DNA of 64,000 bases from Streptomyces sp. NRRL WC-3742 (GCF_000720635.1 NZ_JOCF01000036.1:59138-123137), one strand, 5' to 3'; positions 7,607-16,400 are shown, counted from the first letter of the stretch. A program made the numbers and translations. The notes: generated from the sequence alone by a model not told the origin.

Positions 7607-8281
7607 TCAGAGCTCCTCGTCCAGCCCCTGCTCGATCGCGTAGCGGACCAGCTCGACCCGGTTGTGCAGCTGCAGCTTGCCCAGGGTGTTCTGCACGTGG
7701 TTCTGCACCGTCCGGTGCGAGAGCACCAGCCGGTCGGCGATCTGCCGGTACGACAGCCCCTTCGCCACCAGCCGCAGCACCTCGGTCTCACGCGCTGTCA
7801 GCTTCGGGACATCCGGCGCCGAGGCCGGGGCCGGCTCGGAGGCCAGCCGGCGGAACTCCCCGAGCACCAGCCCGGCCAGGCCGGGGGTGAACACCGCGTC
7901 GCCGACGGCCGTACGGCGCACGGCCTCCAGCAGCTCGTCCCGTCCGGCCGACTTCACCAGGTACCCGGTGGCGCCGGACTTCACCGCCTCCAGCACGTCC
8001 TGGTGCTCGCCGCTGGCCGAGAGCACCAGCACCCGCACCGACGGGTCGCTCGCGACGACCTGGCGGCACACCTCGACGCCGGGCAGGTTCGGCAGGTTGA
8101 GGTCCAGCACGATCACCTGCGGCGAGCTGGCCCGGGCCCGGCGCACGGCCTCCTCGCCGTCCCCCGCCGTGGCCACCACGTCGAGCCCGGCCTCGGCCAG
8201 GTCCCGCGAGACGGCCTCGCGCCACATCGGGTGGTCGTCCACCACCATCACGCGCACGGCCTGCACCGGCTCTCCGGTCAT
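7607..8281 (-). CDS. macR: NarL/LuxR-family response regulator, MacR-like
   Basis: A 224-aa response regulator. The receiver domain (about 9-125) has the acidic pair DD at 15-16, phospho-acceptor Asp60 (VIVLDLNLPN) and Lys110. A LuxR-type DNA-binding domain follows (about 159-220, LTARETEVLRLVAKGLSYRQ). The gene overlaps the upstream kinase stop by one base, so the two are translationally coupled. Pair and neighbourhood (beside plsC) match MacRS of S. coelicolor, which controls membrane and morphogenesis genes. The symbol is assigned by that synteny. Confidence 0.88.
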   Translation of the reverse strand: MTGEPVQAVRVMVVDDHPMWREAVSRDLAEAGLDVVATAGDGEEAVRRARASSPQVIVLDLNLPNLPGVEVCRQVVASDPSVRVLVLSASGEHQDVLEAVKSGATGYLVKSAGRDELLEAVRRTAVGDAVFTPGLAGLVLGEFRRLASEPAPASAPDVPKLTARETEVLRLVAKGLSYRQIADRLVLSHRTVQNHVQNTLGKLQLHNRVELVRYAIEQGLDEEL

Positions 8282-9474
8282 CACTCGCCCTCCCTCGGGA
8301 CCCGCAGTTCCACCTCGACGCCCTCCCCGGGCGCCGAGTACAGCTCGGCCGTGCCACCGAGGTCCAGCAGCCGGCCCCGGATGGACTGGGAGACGCCCAG
8401 GCGCCCGGCCCGCTCCGCCTCGCCGAGCCGCCCGGGCGCGAAGCCGGGCCCGTCGTCGCGGATGCTGACCGTGACGGCCTCCGGCTCGTCCTCGACCAGG
8501 ATCCAGGCCCGGGCCCGCTCCCCGGCGTGCCGGCGCACGTTGTCCACGGCCGCGCCGACCGCCGCCGCCAGCTCGCCCGCCGCCGGGCCGGGCAGCAGCA
8601 CCGGGGTGCCGGGGGCGGAGAGCGTGATCCGCTCGTCGGCGTACGGGCGCAGCAGCGCGGTGAGGTCCCGCGGCTCGTCCGCGTCGGGGGCCGCGGCGCG
8701 CTGGGCGGGCAGCGGGCCGCCGGTCATCAGCGCCCGCAGCGCCCGCTCCTGCTCGCCTGCGAGGCGGCCGAGTTCGGCGATCCCCTCCGCGCCGCCCGGC
8801 TCGCCGCCGCGCCGCTGGACCAGGGCGAGCACCTGGAGCACGCCGTCGTGGATGTCGCGGGAGAGCCGCTCGCGCTCCCGGGTGGCGGCCTCGACCTGGA
8901 GGGCCCGGGTGAGGGTCGCCTCGCTGGCCCGGGCCAGCTCGATCACGTACCCGATCGCGCAGCCGGCGACCAGCAGCAGCACGATGTTGTGGAGGTTGTC
9001 GCCGGTCGGCCCGCCGTGGCCGAGGACGTTGGCGACGCCGATCACCGAGCCCGCGGCCGCCGCCGGGCGCCAGCCGCCCTTGGCGGCGAAGCCGAGCACC
9101 GTACCGGCGGCCCAGATGGTCGGCAGGGTGGGTGCGCCGTGGTTGATCCGGGCCGGGGTGTCGGTCAGGCCGCTCATCACGATGCCGGTGACGACGAGGG
9201 TGAGGTCCACGCCCAGGACGTACCAGGTGCAGCGCTCCGGGTCGCCGAAGGCGCGGGTGGTGGCGAGCGTCCACAGGGCGAGCGCGCCGAGGAAGATCCA
9301 GCCGGCGACGGGGTGCAGGAAGTGCAGGTAGGAGTTGACGTACCGCAGCAGGGCGTAGGCCAGGGCCAGCACCCGGAAGTAGGAGATGGCCCGCCAGAGC
9401 GGGAGTTCGACGGACATGCCGCCGGCGGCCACCGTGCCGCCGACGGCCGTCGCCCCGCGACCGCCGTCCGTCAT
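8281..9474 (-). CDS. macS: Sensor histidine kinase, MacS-like
   Basis: A 397-aa membrane histidine kinase. The N-terminal half has about five to six hydrophobic segments (residues 25-180). The HisKA_3 dimerisation helix carries phospho-acceptor His209 in SRDIHDGVLQVL, and the ATPase domain has AAVDNVRRHA (N-box) and DDGPGFAPG. The ATG at 9474 is preceded by GGGGGAGGGGCGGGG, a good ribosome site; the internal Met20 lacks one. It is the partner of the overlapping response regulator. The signal sensed is unknown and is probably within the membrane, since no large extracellular loop is seen. Confidence 0.9.
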   Translation of the reverse strand: MTDGGRGATAVGGTVAAGGMSVELPLWRAISYFRVLALAYALLRYVNSYLHFLHPVAGWIFLGALALWTLATTRAFGDPERCTWYVLGVDLTLVVTGIVMSGLTDTPARINHGAPTLPTIWAAGTVLGFAAKGGWRPAAAAGSVIGVANVLGHGGPTGDNLHNIVLLLVAGCAIGYVIELARASEATLTRALQVEAATRERERLSRDIHDGVLQVLALVQRRGGEPGGAEGIAELGRLAGEQERALRALMTGGPLPAQRAAAPDADEPRDLTALLRPYADERITLSAPGTPVLLPGPAAGELAAAVGAAVDNVRRHAGERARAWILVEDEPEAVTVSIRDDGPGFAPGRLGEAERAGRLGVSQSIRGRLLDLGGTAELYSAPGEGVEVELRVPREGE

Positions 9475-9505
9475 CCCCGCCCCTCCCCCGGAACGGGCCG
9501 GCCGG

Positions 9506-10339
9506 TCAGGCCGACCCGTTCTCCTTCTGCTGCTGCTCCTGCTCGGCCTTCTCCGCCTTCTCCGCCTCGGCCTTCTCCGCCTCGGCCGCCTTCTCCGCCT
9601 CGGCCTTCTCGGCCTTGAGGGCGGCCTTGCGCTCGGCGTCGGCCTTCTTCTTGTCGTCGGAGATCTGGCGCTTGGCGGCCGTCGCGTAGATGTCGACGTA
9701 CTCCTGGCCGGAGAGCCGCATGATCTCGTACATCACCTCGTCCGTCACCGAACGCAGGATGAAGCGGTCGTTCTCCATGCCGTGGTAGCGGGAGAAGTCC
9801 AGCGGGCGGCCGATCCGGATCCCGGGGCGGATGCCGAAGTTGGGGACCACCTGGCCGGGCGGCTGGACCTTCTCGGTGTCGATCATGGCGACGGGGATGA
9901 CCGGCGCGCCGGTGGCCAGCGCGACGCGGGCCAGGCCCCCGACCTTGCCCCGGTACAGCTTGCCGTCGGGCGAGCGGGTGCCCTCCGGGTAGACGCCGAA
10001 GAGCTCGCCGCGGTCCAGCACGGCGATCGCGCTGCGGATCGCGGCCTCGCCGGCGCCGCGCACGCCAGAACGGTCCACGGGCAGCTGGCCGACGCCCTTG
10101 AAGAAGGCGGCCGTCAGCCGGCCCTTGAGGCCCGGGGTGTTGAAGTACTCGGCCTTCGCGATGAACGTGACCCGGCGCCTGATCAGCGCGGGGAAGAAGA
10201 ACGAGTCCGAGAAGGACAGGTGGTTGCTCGCGATGATCGCCGCACCCTCGGTGGGGATGTTCTCCTCACCCTCGATCCACGGCCGGAAGAAGATCCGAAG
10301 CAGTGGCGCGACGATCAACTTCATCAGTCGGTAGAACAA
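9506..10339 (-). CDS. plsC: 1-acyl-sn-glycerol-3-phosphate acyltransferase
   Basis: It acylates lysophosphatidate to phosphatidate in phospholipid synthesis. The TTG start at 10339 has AGGAGG six bases upstream and gives 277 aa starting MFYRLMKLIV. Catalytic HX4D is His40/Asp45 (SNHLSFSD); the phosphate-binding motif is YPEGTRS around Glu119. An N-terminal amphipathic/hydrophobic helix suits membrane association. The last 45 residues are an unusual Ala/Glu/Lys-rich, probably helical tail ending EQEQQQKENGSA. An upstream in-frame extension to 10489 has no ribosome site and is rejected. Confidence 0.92.
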   Translation of the reverse strand: MFYRLMKLIVAPLLRIFFRPWIEGEENIPTEGAAIIASNHLSFSDSFFFPALIRRRVTFIAKAEYFNTPGLKGRLTAAFFKGVGQLPVDRSGVRGAGEAAIRSAIAVLDRGELFGVYPEGTRSPDGKLYRGKVGGLARVALATGAPVIPVAMIDTEKVQPPGQVVPNFGIRPGIRIGRPLDFSRYHGMENDRFILRSVTDEVMYEIMRLSGQEYVDIYATAAKRQISDDKKKADAERKAALKAEKAEAEKAAEAEKAEAEKAEKAEQEQQQKENGSA

Positions 10340-10487
10340 CCGGGGCCTCCTGTTATGCGGACCGGTCGATCCTAATGCCCCGCGGACCCGGGCCGCGCCC
10401 GGGCCCGCCGATGGGGGCGGCCGGTGGGGGTGTACGCCCCGCACGGTGCATGGGACGATGCGTGTCCCCCCAGCGTAGGAGTCCGCC

Positions 10488-11282
10488 ATGCCGCTGCTGC
10501 CCGGTGCCGAGCCCTACCGCCACCGCGGTTCGGCGGTGGGGGTGCTGCTGTGCCACGGCTTCACCGGGTCCCCCGCGTCGCTGCGGCCCTGGGCCGAGGA
10601 GCTGGCCGCCGCGGGGTACACCGTCTCGCTGCCGCTGCTGCCCGGGCACGGCACCCGTTGGCAGGACATGCAGGTCACCCGCTGGGAGGACTGGTACGCC
10701 GAGGTCGAGCGGGAACTGCTGGAGCTGACGCGCACCTGCGAGCGGGTCTTCGTCTGCGCGCTGTCGATGGGCGGGGCGCTGGCGCTGCGGCTGGCGGCCG
10801 TGCACGGCCCGAAGGTCGCCGGGCTGGTGCTGGTCAACCCGTCGGTCCGCTCGGACACCCCCGCGAGTGTGCTGCTTCCGGTGCTGCGCCACCTCGTCCC
10901 GAGCCTGCCCGGGATCGCCGACGACATCGCCCGCCCGGACGTCAGCGAGCACGGCTACGACCGTACGCCGCTGCACGCCGCCTGGTCGCTGTCCCGGCTG
11001 TGGAAGGAGGTGCAGGCGCGGCTGCCCGAGGTGACCCAGCCCGTGCTGCTCTTCCACAGCCCTCAGGACCACGTGGTCTCCGCGGCCAACTCGGAACTGG
11101 TGCTGGCCCGGATATCCTCGACGGAGGTGACGGAGCGGCTGTGCCAACGCAGCTTCCACGTCGCGACGCTGGATCACGACGCGGGGGAAATATTCGCGGC
11201 GAGCCTGGACTTCATCCAACGGCTGGCCCCCGCGCACGCGGCGGGCGTCACCCGGATCGAATCGGACGATCACCATGGCTGA
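10488..11282 (+). CDS. Alpha/beta hydrolase (carboxylesterase / monoacylglycerol lipase-like)
   Basis: A 264-aa cytoplasmic serine hydrolase. Oxyanion motif HGFTGSP is near the N-terminus, the nucleophile is Ser93 in ALSMGG, acid Asp194 in SPQDHV and His224 in SFHVATLDHD. This layout is like the Est30-type carboxylesterases and short-chain acyl lipases. It is divergent from plsC and overlaps the next gene by 8 bp, so the two are probably co-transcribed. The substrate is not evident; the lipid-gene neighbour makes an acylglycerol plausible. Confidence 0.85.
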   Translation: MPLLPGAEPYRHRGSAVGVLLCHGFTGSPASLRPWAEELAAAGYTVSLPLLPGHGTRWQDMQVTRWEDWYAEVERELLELTRTCERVFVCALSMGGALALRLAAVHGPKVAGLVLVNPSVRSDTPASVLLPVLRHLVPSLPGIADDIARPDVSEHGYDRTPLHAAWSLSRLWKEVQARLPEVTQPVLLFHSPQDHVVSAANSELVLARISSTEVTERLCQRSFHVATLDHDAGEIFAASLDFIQRLAPAHAAGVTRIESDDHHG

Positions 11283-12018
11283 AGGGCCGGAAGTGCACGA
11301 GAGCAGCACGGCGGGCGGCGGGGACGAGACTCCCCGCGAGGACGGCACACCGCCCCGCGAGGACGGCCCTGTCAACGGCGGCACCGAGCCGGGCGGCGGC
11401 CTGACGCGCCCTCCCGCGGACGGCCCCGCGAAGGGCCCCGGGGGCGACTCCGTCGAGCCCGCGCCCGAGCAGCCCGCACCGCGCCGCACCCCCGAGCGCA
11501 GCCAGGCCGAGCAGGACGAGATCTTCGCCGCCCTGATCGCCCAGTTCGACGACCCCGTCGACCTCAACAACCCCAACTGGCCCGAGGTCGAGAACCTCCG
11601 CGCCCAGAACGAGCTCAAGGGCGGCTACAAGGACGGCCCCGACCGCAAGGCCGGCGGGGACGACTTCGCCGACCTCGCCCCCCAGCCCCGCCCCCGCTCC
11701 GGCAAGCCGGTGCTCCCGGCGGCGACCCCGGGCCCGCGCGACTTCGAGCTGACCGAGGAGAGCGACGAGGGCCACTTCGTCCCGCCGGAGCCCCCGCCGC
11801 TGCCCTCGGCCGACGTGACCGCCAAGTTCGCCTGGCTGGCCGTCCTCGGCGGCCCGGCGCTGCTGCTGGTCGACGCGGTGGTCTGGCAGGAGGTCTCCGG
11901 CTGGCCCGCCTGGGTCGGCATCACCGCCTTCCTCGGCGGCTTCGTCACCCTGGTCGCCCGGATGAAGGACCGCGACGAGGACGAGCCCGAGGACCCGAAC
12001 CACGGCGCGGTCGTCTAG
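11275..12018 (+). CDS. Hypothetical membrane-anchored protein
   Basis: A 247-aa protein of no recognised family. Residues 1-80 are low-complexity and acidic (Gly/Pro/Glu). About 80-115 is a conserved-looking segment (QAEQDEIFAALIAQFDDPVD, then NNPNWPEVENL). The C-terminus holds two hydrophobic helices (about 183-200 and 208-228), then an acidic tail. It overlaps the hydrolase gene by 8 bp, indicating translational coupling. The TAG stop lies inside an inverted repeat shared with the convergent gene. Function unknown. Confidence 0.75.
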   Translation: MAEGPEVHESSTAGGGDETPREDGTPPREDGPVNGGTEPGGGLTRPPADGPAKGPGGDSVEPAPEQPAPRRTPERSQAEQDEIFAALIAQFDDPVDLNNPNWPEVENLRAQNELKGGYKDGPDRKAGGDDFADLAPQPRPRSGKPVLPAATPGPRDFELTEESDEGHFVPPEPPPLPSADVTAKFAWLAVLGGPALLLVDAVVWQEVSGWPAWVGITAFLGGFVTLVARMKDRDEDEPEDPNHGAVV

Positions 12019-12042
12019 GCCCTGTCCGGACGACAGGGCCTA
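12016..12042. terminator. Bidirectional hairpin holding both convergent stop codons
   Basis: TAGGCCCTGTC (12016-12026) and GACAGGGCCTA (12032-12042) form an 11-bp perfect stem with a 5-base loop. The left arm begins with the TAG of the plus-strand gene; the right arm is the reverse-complement TAG of the minus-strand gene. There is no T-tract, as is common for actinomycete terminators. Confidence 0.65.
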
Positions 12043-12807
12043 AGCGACGCTCTGACGCTCGGGGATCTCCAGGAAGGCCAGCACCGGCAGGTGGTCGGTC
12101 GCGGCGCGCAGGTCGGCCTCGGTGACGCCGGGCAGTCCGTGCGGCACGCCGCAGCCGAGCACGGTGATCCCGGGCGTGGCGAACACCGCGTCGATCCGCT
12201 GGTAGGGCCGCTCCGGGACGGAGGTGAACTCCCCGCCCCAGGGCGCCGCGACGTGCCCGTCCTGCAGCCGGGAGGCCAGCAGCTCCCAGCCCGGCCCGTC
12301 CGGGTGCTCGTTGAAGTCCCCGGCCACGATGCCGAGTTCGGCGATCGCGAGCTGGTCGAGCAGCAGCTCGAACTGCCCGTACCGCTCCTCCGGGTTCAGG
12401 CTCAGGTGGCAGCTGGTGACGCTGAACGGCGCGCCGCCGGGCAGCCGCAGCAGCGCGGTGGCGAAGCCCCGGGCGTGCAGGCCCCGGGTCTTGGGCAACA
12501 GCCGGTCGTGCACGCCGAGCAGGTCCACCGCGCCGGGCCGCCCGAGCAGCAGCGGGCCGGCCGCCGTACGGCCCCCGCCCGCGAGCACCGTGGTGCCGGT
12601 GCTGCGGGCCAGCCAGGCCGCCTGCCCCTCGGGCCGCCAGTAGCGCGGGGACTCCTGGACGCAGACGAGGTCGGGCTCGCAGGCCCGGATCACCCGGGCG
12701 AGCGCCCGCCGGTCGTCGCGCAGCGAGCGGACGTTGTAGCTGAGCAGCCGCAGCCGCCGCGCCCCCGGGGACGGCGGCCGGACGGGCGCGGCGGGCGCGG
12801 CGGTCAT
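12040..12807 (-). CDS. Endonuclease/exonuclease/phosphatase family protein
   Basis: A 255-aa metal-dependent phosphodiesterase fold (DNase I-like, EEP). Family residues are present: Asn25 in SYNVRS, Glu52 in VQES, His134 in CHLSL, Asp164/Asn166 in AGDFNE, and Asp238/His239 in TDHLP. No signal peptide is visible. It lies 7 bp downstream of the glucokinase gene and is probably co-transcribed with it. The substrate could be nucleic acid, a phospholipid head group or an inositol phosphate; the sequence does not decide. Confidence 0.85.
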   Translation of the reverse strand: MTAAPAAPVRPPSPGARRLRLLSYNVRSLRDDRRALARVIRACEPDLVCVQESPRYWRPEGQAAWLARSTGTTVLAGGGRTAAGPLLLGRPGAVDLLGVHDRLLPKTRGLHARGFATALLRLPGGAPFSVTSCHLSLNPEERYGQFELLLDQLAIAELGIVAGDFNEHPDGPGWELLASRLQDGHVAAPWGGEFTSVPERPYQRIDAVFATPGITVLGCGVPHGLPGVTEADLRAATDHLPVLAFLEIPERQSVA

Positions 12808-12814
12808 GGGAGGC

Positions 12815-13759
12815 TCAGCGGGTGCGGGCGAGGTCCGCCGCGCCGACGATGCCGGCCGCGGAGCCCATCGAGGCGAGGACGACCTCGGCGCGCGGGCGGT
12901 GCACCCCGCCGGTCAGGTAGTGCTCGAAGCACTTGGCGACCGGGTCGAGCAGCAGCCGCCCGGAGTCGGAGACGCCGCCGCCGAGGACGAAGACGGCCGG
13001 GTCGAAGAGCGCGGCGAGGTCGGCCATGCCACGGCCCAGCCAGTCGGACAGTTCGGCGTAGCACTCCAGGGCGAGCGGGTCGCCCGCCTCGGCCGCCTCG
13101 GTGATGTGGATGCCGCGGATGGTCTCGGCGACGCCGTCGTTGAGCTCCAGCATCCGCTTGCCGCGCACCGGGTCGGCGGCGGCCTTCTCCCGGCCGTAGC
13201 GGCGCAGCGCCCGCCCGGAGGCGTACTGCTCCCAGCAGCCCTTGCCGCCGCAGCCGCACTGCAGGCCGTCCGGGACCATGTTGAGGTGGCCGATCTCGCC
13301 GGCCACGCCGAAGCGGCCGCGGTGCAGCCGCCCGTCCAGGACGATGCCGCCGCCGATGCCGGTGCCGACGGTGATCAGCAGCATGTCCTGGTGCTCGGCG
13401 GCGGCGCCGAAGCGGAACTCGGCCCAGGCGGCGCAGTTGGCGTCGTTCTCGACCACGGTGTCGAGGCCCGTGAGCTCCTCGATCCGGCCGCGCAGCGGCT
13501 CGTTCTCCCAGGCGATGTTGGGGGCGAAGATCACCGTCGAGCGGTCGCGGTCCACGAAGCCGGGAGCGCCGACGCCCACCGCCTCGACGCCGGGGTACTG
13601 CTCCTTGAGCTCGCGGACGGCCTGCGCGATCGCGTCGACCGCCCACTGCGGGTCGGCCGGGGTGGGCACCCGGGTGCGGGCGAGGATCGTGCCCGCCTCG
13701 TCGACGACGCCCGCCGCGATCTTGGTCCCGCCGACATCGACGCCGATGGTCAGAGCCAT
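12815..13759 (-). CDS. glkA: ROK-family glucokinase
   Basis: It phosphorylates glucose with ATP to glucose 6-phosphate. In Streptomyces this enzyme is also central to carbon catabolite repression. 314 aa, normal for the family. Phosphate loop DVGGTK at 8-13, catalytic Asp106 in ENDAN, sugar-binding Glu155/His158 in GEIGHLN, and the ROK zinc site His158 with Cys168, Cys170 and Cys175 (CGCGGKGC). It is likely the first gene of a two-gene unit with the EEP protein. Confidence 0.95.
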   Translation of the reverse strand: MALTIGVDVGGTKIAAGVVDEAGTILARTRVPTPADPQWAVDAIAQAVRELKEQYPGVEAVGVGAPGFVDRDRSTVIFAPNIAWENEPLRGRIEELTGLDTVVENDANCAAWAEFRFGAAAEHQDMLLITVGTGIGGGIVLDGRLHRGRFGVAGEIGHLNMVPDGLQCGCGGKGCWEQYASGRALRRYGREKAAADPVRGKRMLELNDGVAETIRGIHITEAAEAGDPLALECYAELSDWLGRGMADLAALFDPAVFVLGGGVSDSGRLLLDPVAKCFEHYLTGGVHRPRAEVVLASMGSAAGIVGAADLARTR

Positions 13760-13951
13760 GTGTCCCTCAGCTATTCACTCGTTCCCGCTGGACGGAACGG
13801 TACCGCCCAACCGCGCCCCCGTACACTGCCTCGCATACATTAACCGAAGACATTTCCCGGCCAACCGGGCCGCGATACTTCAAAAGTCGTATCTATTCCG
13901 CCGTTCGGTGACGCATGCGAGCGGGGCGATCACGCTTCGAAGGTTACGGAT

Positions 13952-14323
13952 TCACTGCTTGACAGACGGCTCGTCAGGCGTGTCGAGGTCGATCTTCTCG
14001 GTGGAGGCGCCCGGGCCGGCCGTCCAGCGGCCCTCGTGGCCCGAGACGGCGGCGCGGTAGGCGGCCAGCAGTTCGGCGCCGGCGGCGGCGATCCCGGAGC
14101 CGGCGGCGGCGAGGTGGGTGTAGACCTCGGGCCGGCTGGTGCGCAGGCGGTCGGTCAGCCCGGCCAGGGTGATCAGGGTGTCGGCGCTCGCCGCCTGGGC
14201 CTTCTCCCCGACGGCGGTGGCGAAGCGGCGCACCTCGTCCACCAGCGGGCCCAGCTCCGGCCCGAACGGGTTCTGCTCGCCCGTACGGTTCTCGCCCTCG
14301 GTCCGGTCCTCGGTGCTGGTCAT
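13952..14323 (-). CDS. Hypothetical protein (DUF5304-like)
   Basis: A 123-aa protein starting MTSTEDRTEG at the ATG at 14323, which has GAGGAGG eight bases upstream. A longer frame to 14353 lacks such a site. The N-terminus is acidic and disordered; the middle (about 40-100) is Ala-rich and helical (VDEVRRFATAVGEKAQ, LITLAGLTDRL). No membrane segment or signal. It lies just downstream of the ArsA-like gene on the same strand. I recall a DUF5304 family in this position in Streptomyces but cannot confirm it. Function unknown. Confidence 0.75.
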   Translation of the reverse strand: MTSTEDRTEGENRTGEQNPFGPELGPLVDEVRRFATAVGEKAQAASADTLITLAGLTDRLRTSRPEVYTHLAAAGSGIAAAGAELLAAYRAAVSGHEGRWTAGPGASTEKIDLDTPDEPSVKQ

Positions 14324-14396
14324 CGCGGGCGCCTCCTCAAGCCGTGGCCGCACGGCGCGGCCCCGGCCCCGACGCTACCCGACGGGCCTGCCGCGC

Positions 14397-15569
14397 CTAG
14401 CCCTGCGGCCAGAGCGCGGGGTCGGGCGCGAAGCGCACCGAGAGCACCCCGTCGCCGAGCCCGGCCCCGGCCACCGTGCAGCGGCGCAGCGCCGAGGGCA
14501 GGGTGAGGACGCGGCGGTGCGAGCCGATGCCGACGACCAGGTCGTCGCCCCGGCGCACGAGGTCCAGTTCGGAGCGGTCGGCGCCGGGCAGTTCCAGGTG
14601 CCAGACCAGCAGGCCCTCCTCGGCGAGCCGGTCCTCGACGGGCCAGGGCTGCGCCTCGAGCCGCTCGGGCCCGTCGCCGTCCCCGTAGAGCCGGTCGGCG
14701 ACGGCTTCCAACGTCACCTCGGCCAGGCCCGTGACCAGGACCGGGGCGTCCGTCTCGGCGGCGAGCGCGGCCAGTTCCTCGGCCCGGCGGCGGGCGAGCG
14801 CGGCCAGCCAGGGGTCGGGCGATTCCGCCGCGCCGTCGGGCAGGGCGCCGTGCACCACCACGGCGTCCGGCCGGTGCCCGTGCAGCGCGAGCCCGGCCCG
14901 TACGCGGCGCAGTTCCCCGTACGGGTGGCCGTCCGCGGGGACGACGAGGCGCACGCTGGTGCCGGGGTCGTCGACCGCGGCGCGGGACTCTGCGAGCGCC
15001 TCGGACGCCTTGGCGCGCCCCTCGTACAGCCACTCGGCGGGCATCGGGACGCCGGCCAGGCCGGCCAGCAGCGGGCGCAGCGCCCGGGCGGCCTGGCGCT
15101 GCTCGGGGACGAGCCGGTCCAGGTAGCGGTTGAGCTGCTCGGGCAGGGCGAGGGTGGCGATCAGCTCGGCGGGCGGCGGGGCGAGCACCACCAGGACGTC
15201 CTGGTCGGCGGCGGGCAGGGCGCGCAGCAGCGCGAGCCGGGCGATGCCGGGCAGGGCGGTGAGTTCCTCGGGGTCGAGGCGGTCGGCGCCGAGGAGGTCG
15301 AGCAGCGGGCGGAGCTTCTCGGTGAGCTCGCCGACGGCGTAGCGGAAGGCGGCCTGCTCGTCGATCCGGGAGACGTACAGGCCGGGTGCGTAGCGCGCCG
15401 GTTCGGGTTCGAGGCGGGTGCCGAGGGCGGCGTCCAGCGCGCGGTGCGGGTCGTCGGCGGCGAGCAGCCAGGTGCGGTGGCCGCGCCGGGCGGCGTGCAG
15501 GGCGGTGGCGGCGGCCACGGTGGGCGCGCCGGCGTCGCCGCTGATGAGGATGGTGCGCTTCGCCGTCAT
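14397..15569 (-). CDS. ArsA-family ATPase-like protein with degenerate P-loop
   Basis: A 390-aa protein with the overall layout of the actinobacterial ArsA/GET3-like pair protein. The position where the deviant Walker A (KGGVGKT) belongs reads LISGDAGAPTVAAATAL (8-24), lacking both lysines. The fold otherwise continues (HRTWLLAADDPHRALDAAL; VLVVLAPP; WHLELPGAD). It is therefore probably non-hydrolytic or nucleotide-independent. In mycobacteria the syntenic gene (Rv2184c) sits beside the SRPBCC gene, as here. Inference: a scaffold or a partner of an active paralogue elsewhere. Confidence 0.8.
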   Translation of the reverse strand: MTAKRTILISGDAGAPTVAAATALHAARRGHRTWLLAADDPHRALDAALGTRLEPEPARYAPGLYVSRIDEQAAFRYAVGELTEKLRPLLDLLGADRLDPEELTALPGIARLALLRALPAADQDVLVVLAPPPAELIATLALPEQLNRYLDRLVPEQRQAARALRPLLAGLAGVPMPAEWLYEGRAKASEALAESRAAVDDPGTSVRLVVPADGHPYGELRRVRAGLALHGHRPDAVVVHGALPDGAAESPDPWLAALARRRAEELAALAAETDAPVLVTGLAEVTLEAVADRLYGDGDGPERLEAQPWPVEDRLAEEGLLVWHLELPGADRSELDLVRRGDDLVVGIGSHRRVLTLPSALRRCTVAGAGLGDGVLSVRFAPDPALWPQG

Positions 15570-15594
15570 GCCGTCCGGCCCCCGTTTCCTGCCG

Positions 15595-16053
15595 TCAGCC
15601 CTGGGCGCGCCCGGCCGCGATGTCCTCGACGCGCTTCTTGAGGCCGGCCAGGGCGCGGTCGATGATGACCTTCTCGGCCTTGCGCTTGATCATGCCGAGC
15701 ATGGGGATCTTGACGTCCACGGCGAGCTGGTACGTCACCTCGGTACGGCCGCCGGCCGCCGGGGCGAGGGTGTAGGAGCCGTCGAGGGAGCGGAGCATCT
15801 GGCTGCGCACCAGCGTCCAGGAGCACTCGCGGTCGCCGTCCCAGGTGTAGGCCAGGACGTGCTCGTCGCGGATGGCGCCGGCGTCGAGGACCAGCCGGAC
15901 CTGGGCGGCGCGGCCGTTCTCGCCGGTTTCCAGGACCTCGATCTCCTTGACCTCGCCGGTCCAGGCCGGGTAGGCGGCGAAGTCGGCGATCACGGCCATG
16001 ACCGTGGTCGGGGTCGCGTCGACGATGATGCTCGACCTGGTGTGCTCCGCCAT
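15595..16053 (-). CDS. SRPBCC (START-like) family protein
   Basis: A 152-aa helix-grip protein with the polyketide cyclase/dehydrase-type fold, binding an unknown hydrophobic ligand in its cavity. Features: TRSSIIVDATPTTVMAVIAD at the start (typical first strand and helix), WTGEVKEIEVLE, and a long C-terminal helix from about residue 125. It corresponds by position to Rv2185c. It ends 25 bp upstream of the ArsA-like start on the same strand and is probably in its operon. No catalytic residues can be named. Confidence 0.85.
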   Translation of the reverse strand: MAEHTRSSIIVDATPTTVMAVIADFAAYPAWTGEVKEIEVLETGENGRAAQVRLVLDAGAIRDEHVLAYTWDGDRECSWTLVRSQMLRSLDGSYTLAPAAGGRTEVTYQLAVDVKIPMLGMIKRKAEKVIIDRALAGLKKRVEDIAAGRAQG

Positions 16054-16400
16054 GGAATGGCCCTCCGCGTCGTCCCTCTGCCTGCCGGCCCGGCCGAGGC
16101 GCTGCTCGGTCCGGTTCGCCCGGAGCAGGCTATCGCGCCCGGCGATCGCCCTGGAGGCGCGGGCGCGGTGCGGGCGTACGCCGGGGCCCGCAGGGGGCCC
16201 GGGGCGGGTCGCCGACGCGGAAAGCTACCGGCCGGTCACCCCCCGTCTGTCGTAGGGTGCCATTCGAACGACCTGGTCACGGCCGGGTCGGACCCGGCCG
16301 GGTGTGACACTTCGAACACCGGAGCCGACCCCCCTGGTCGAAGCCGCCTACCGGGCAGTAACGTCCTGCCGTCCCGCAGCGTCGCGAACGAGGAGCAGTC
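16054..16400. promoter_or_regulatory. Divergent regulatory region with a 21-bp palindrome
   Basis: A 347-bp region between divergent SRPBCC and fadD15 genes. It holds a perfect palindrome CGGCCGGGTC-G-GACCCGGCCG (16280-16300), framed by GTCAC/GTGAC and by two TTCGAAC copies at 16263-16269 and 16311-16317. A -10-like TAACGT sits at 16359-16364, upstream of fadD15. This looks like an operator for an unidentified regulator. Confidence 0.5.
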
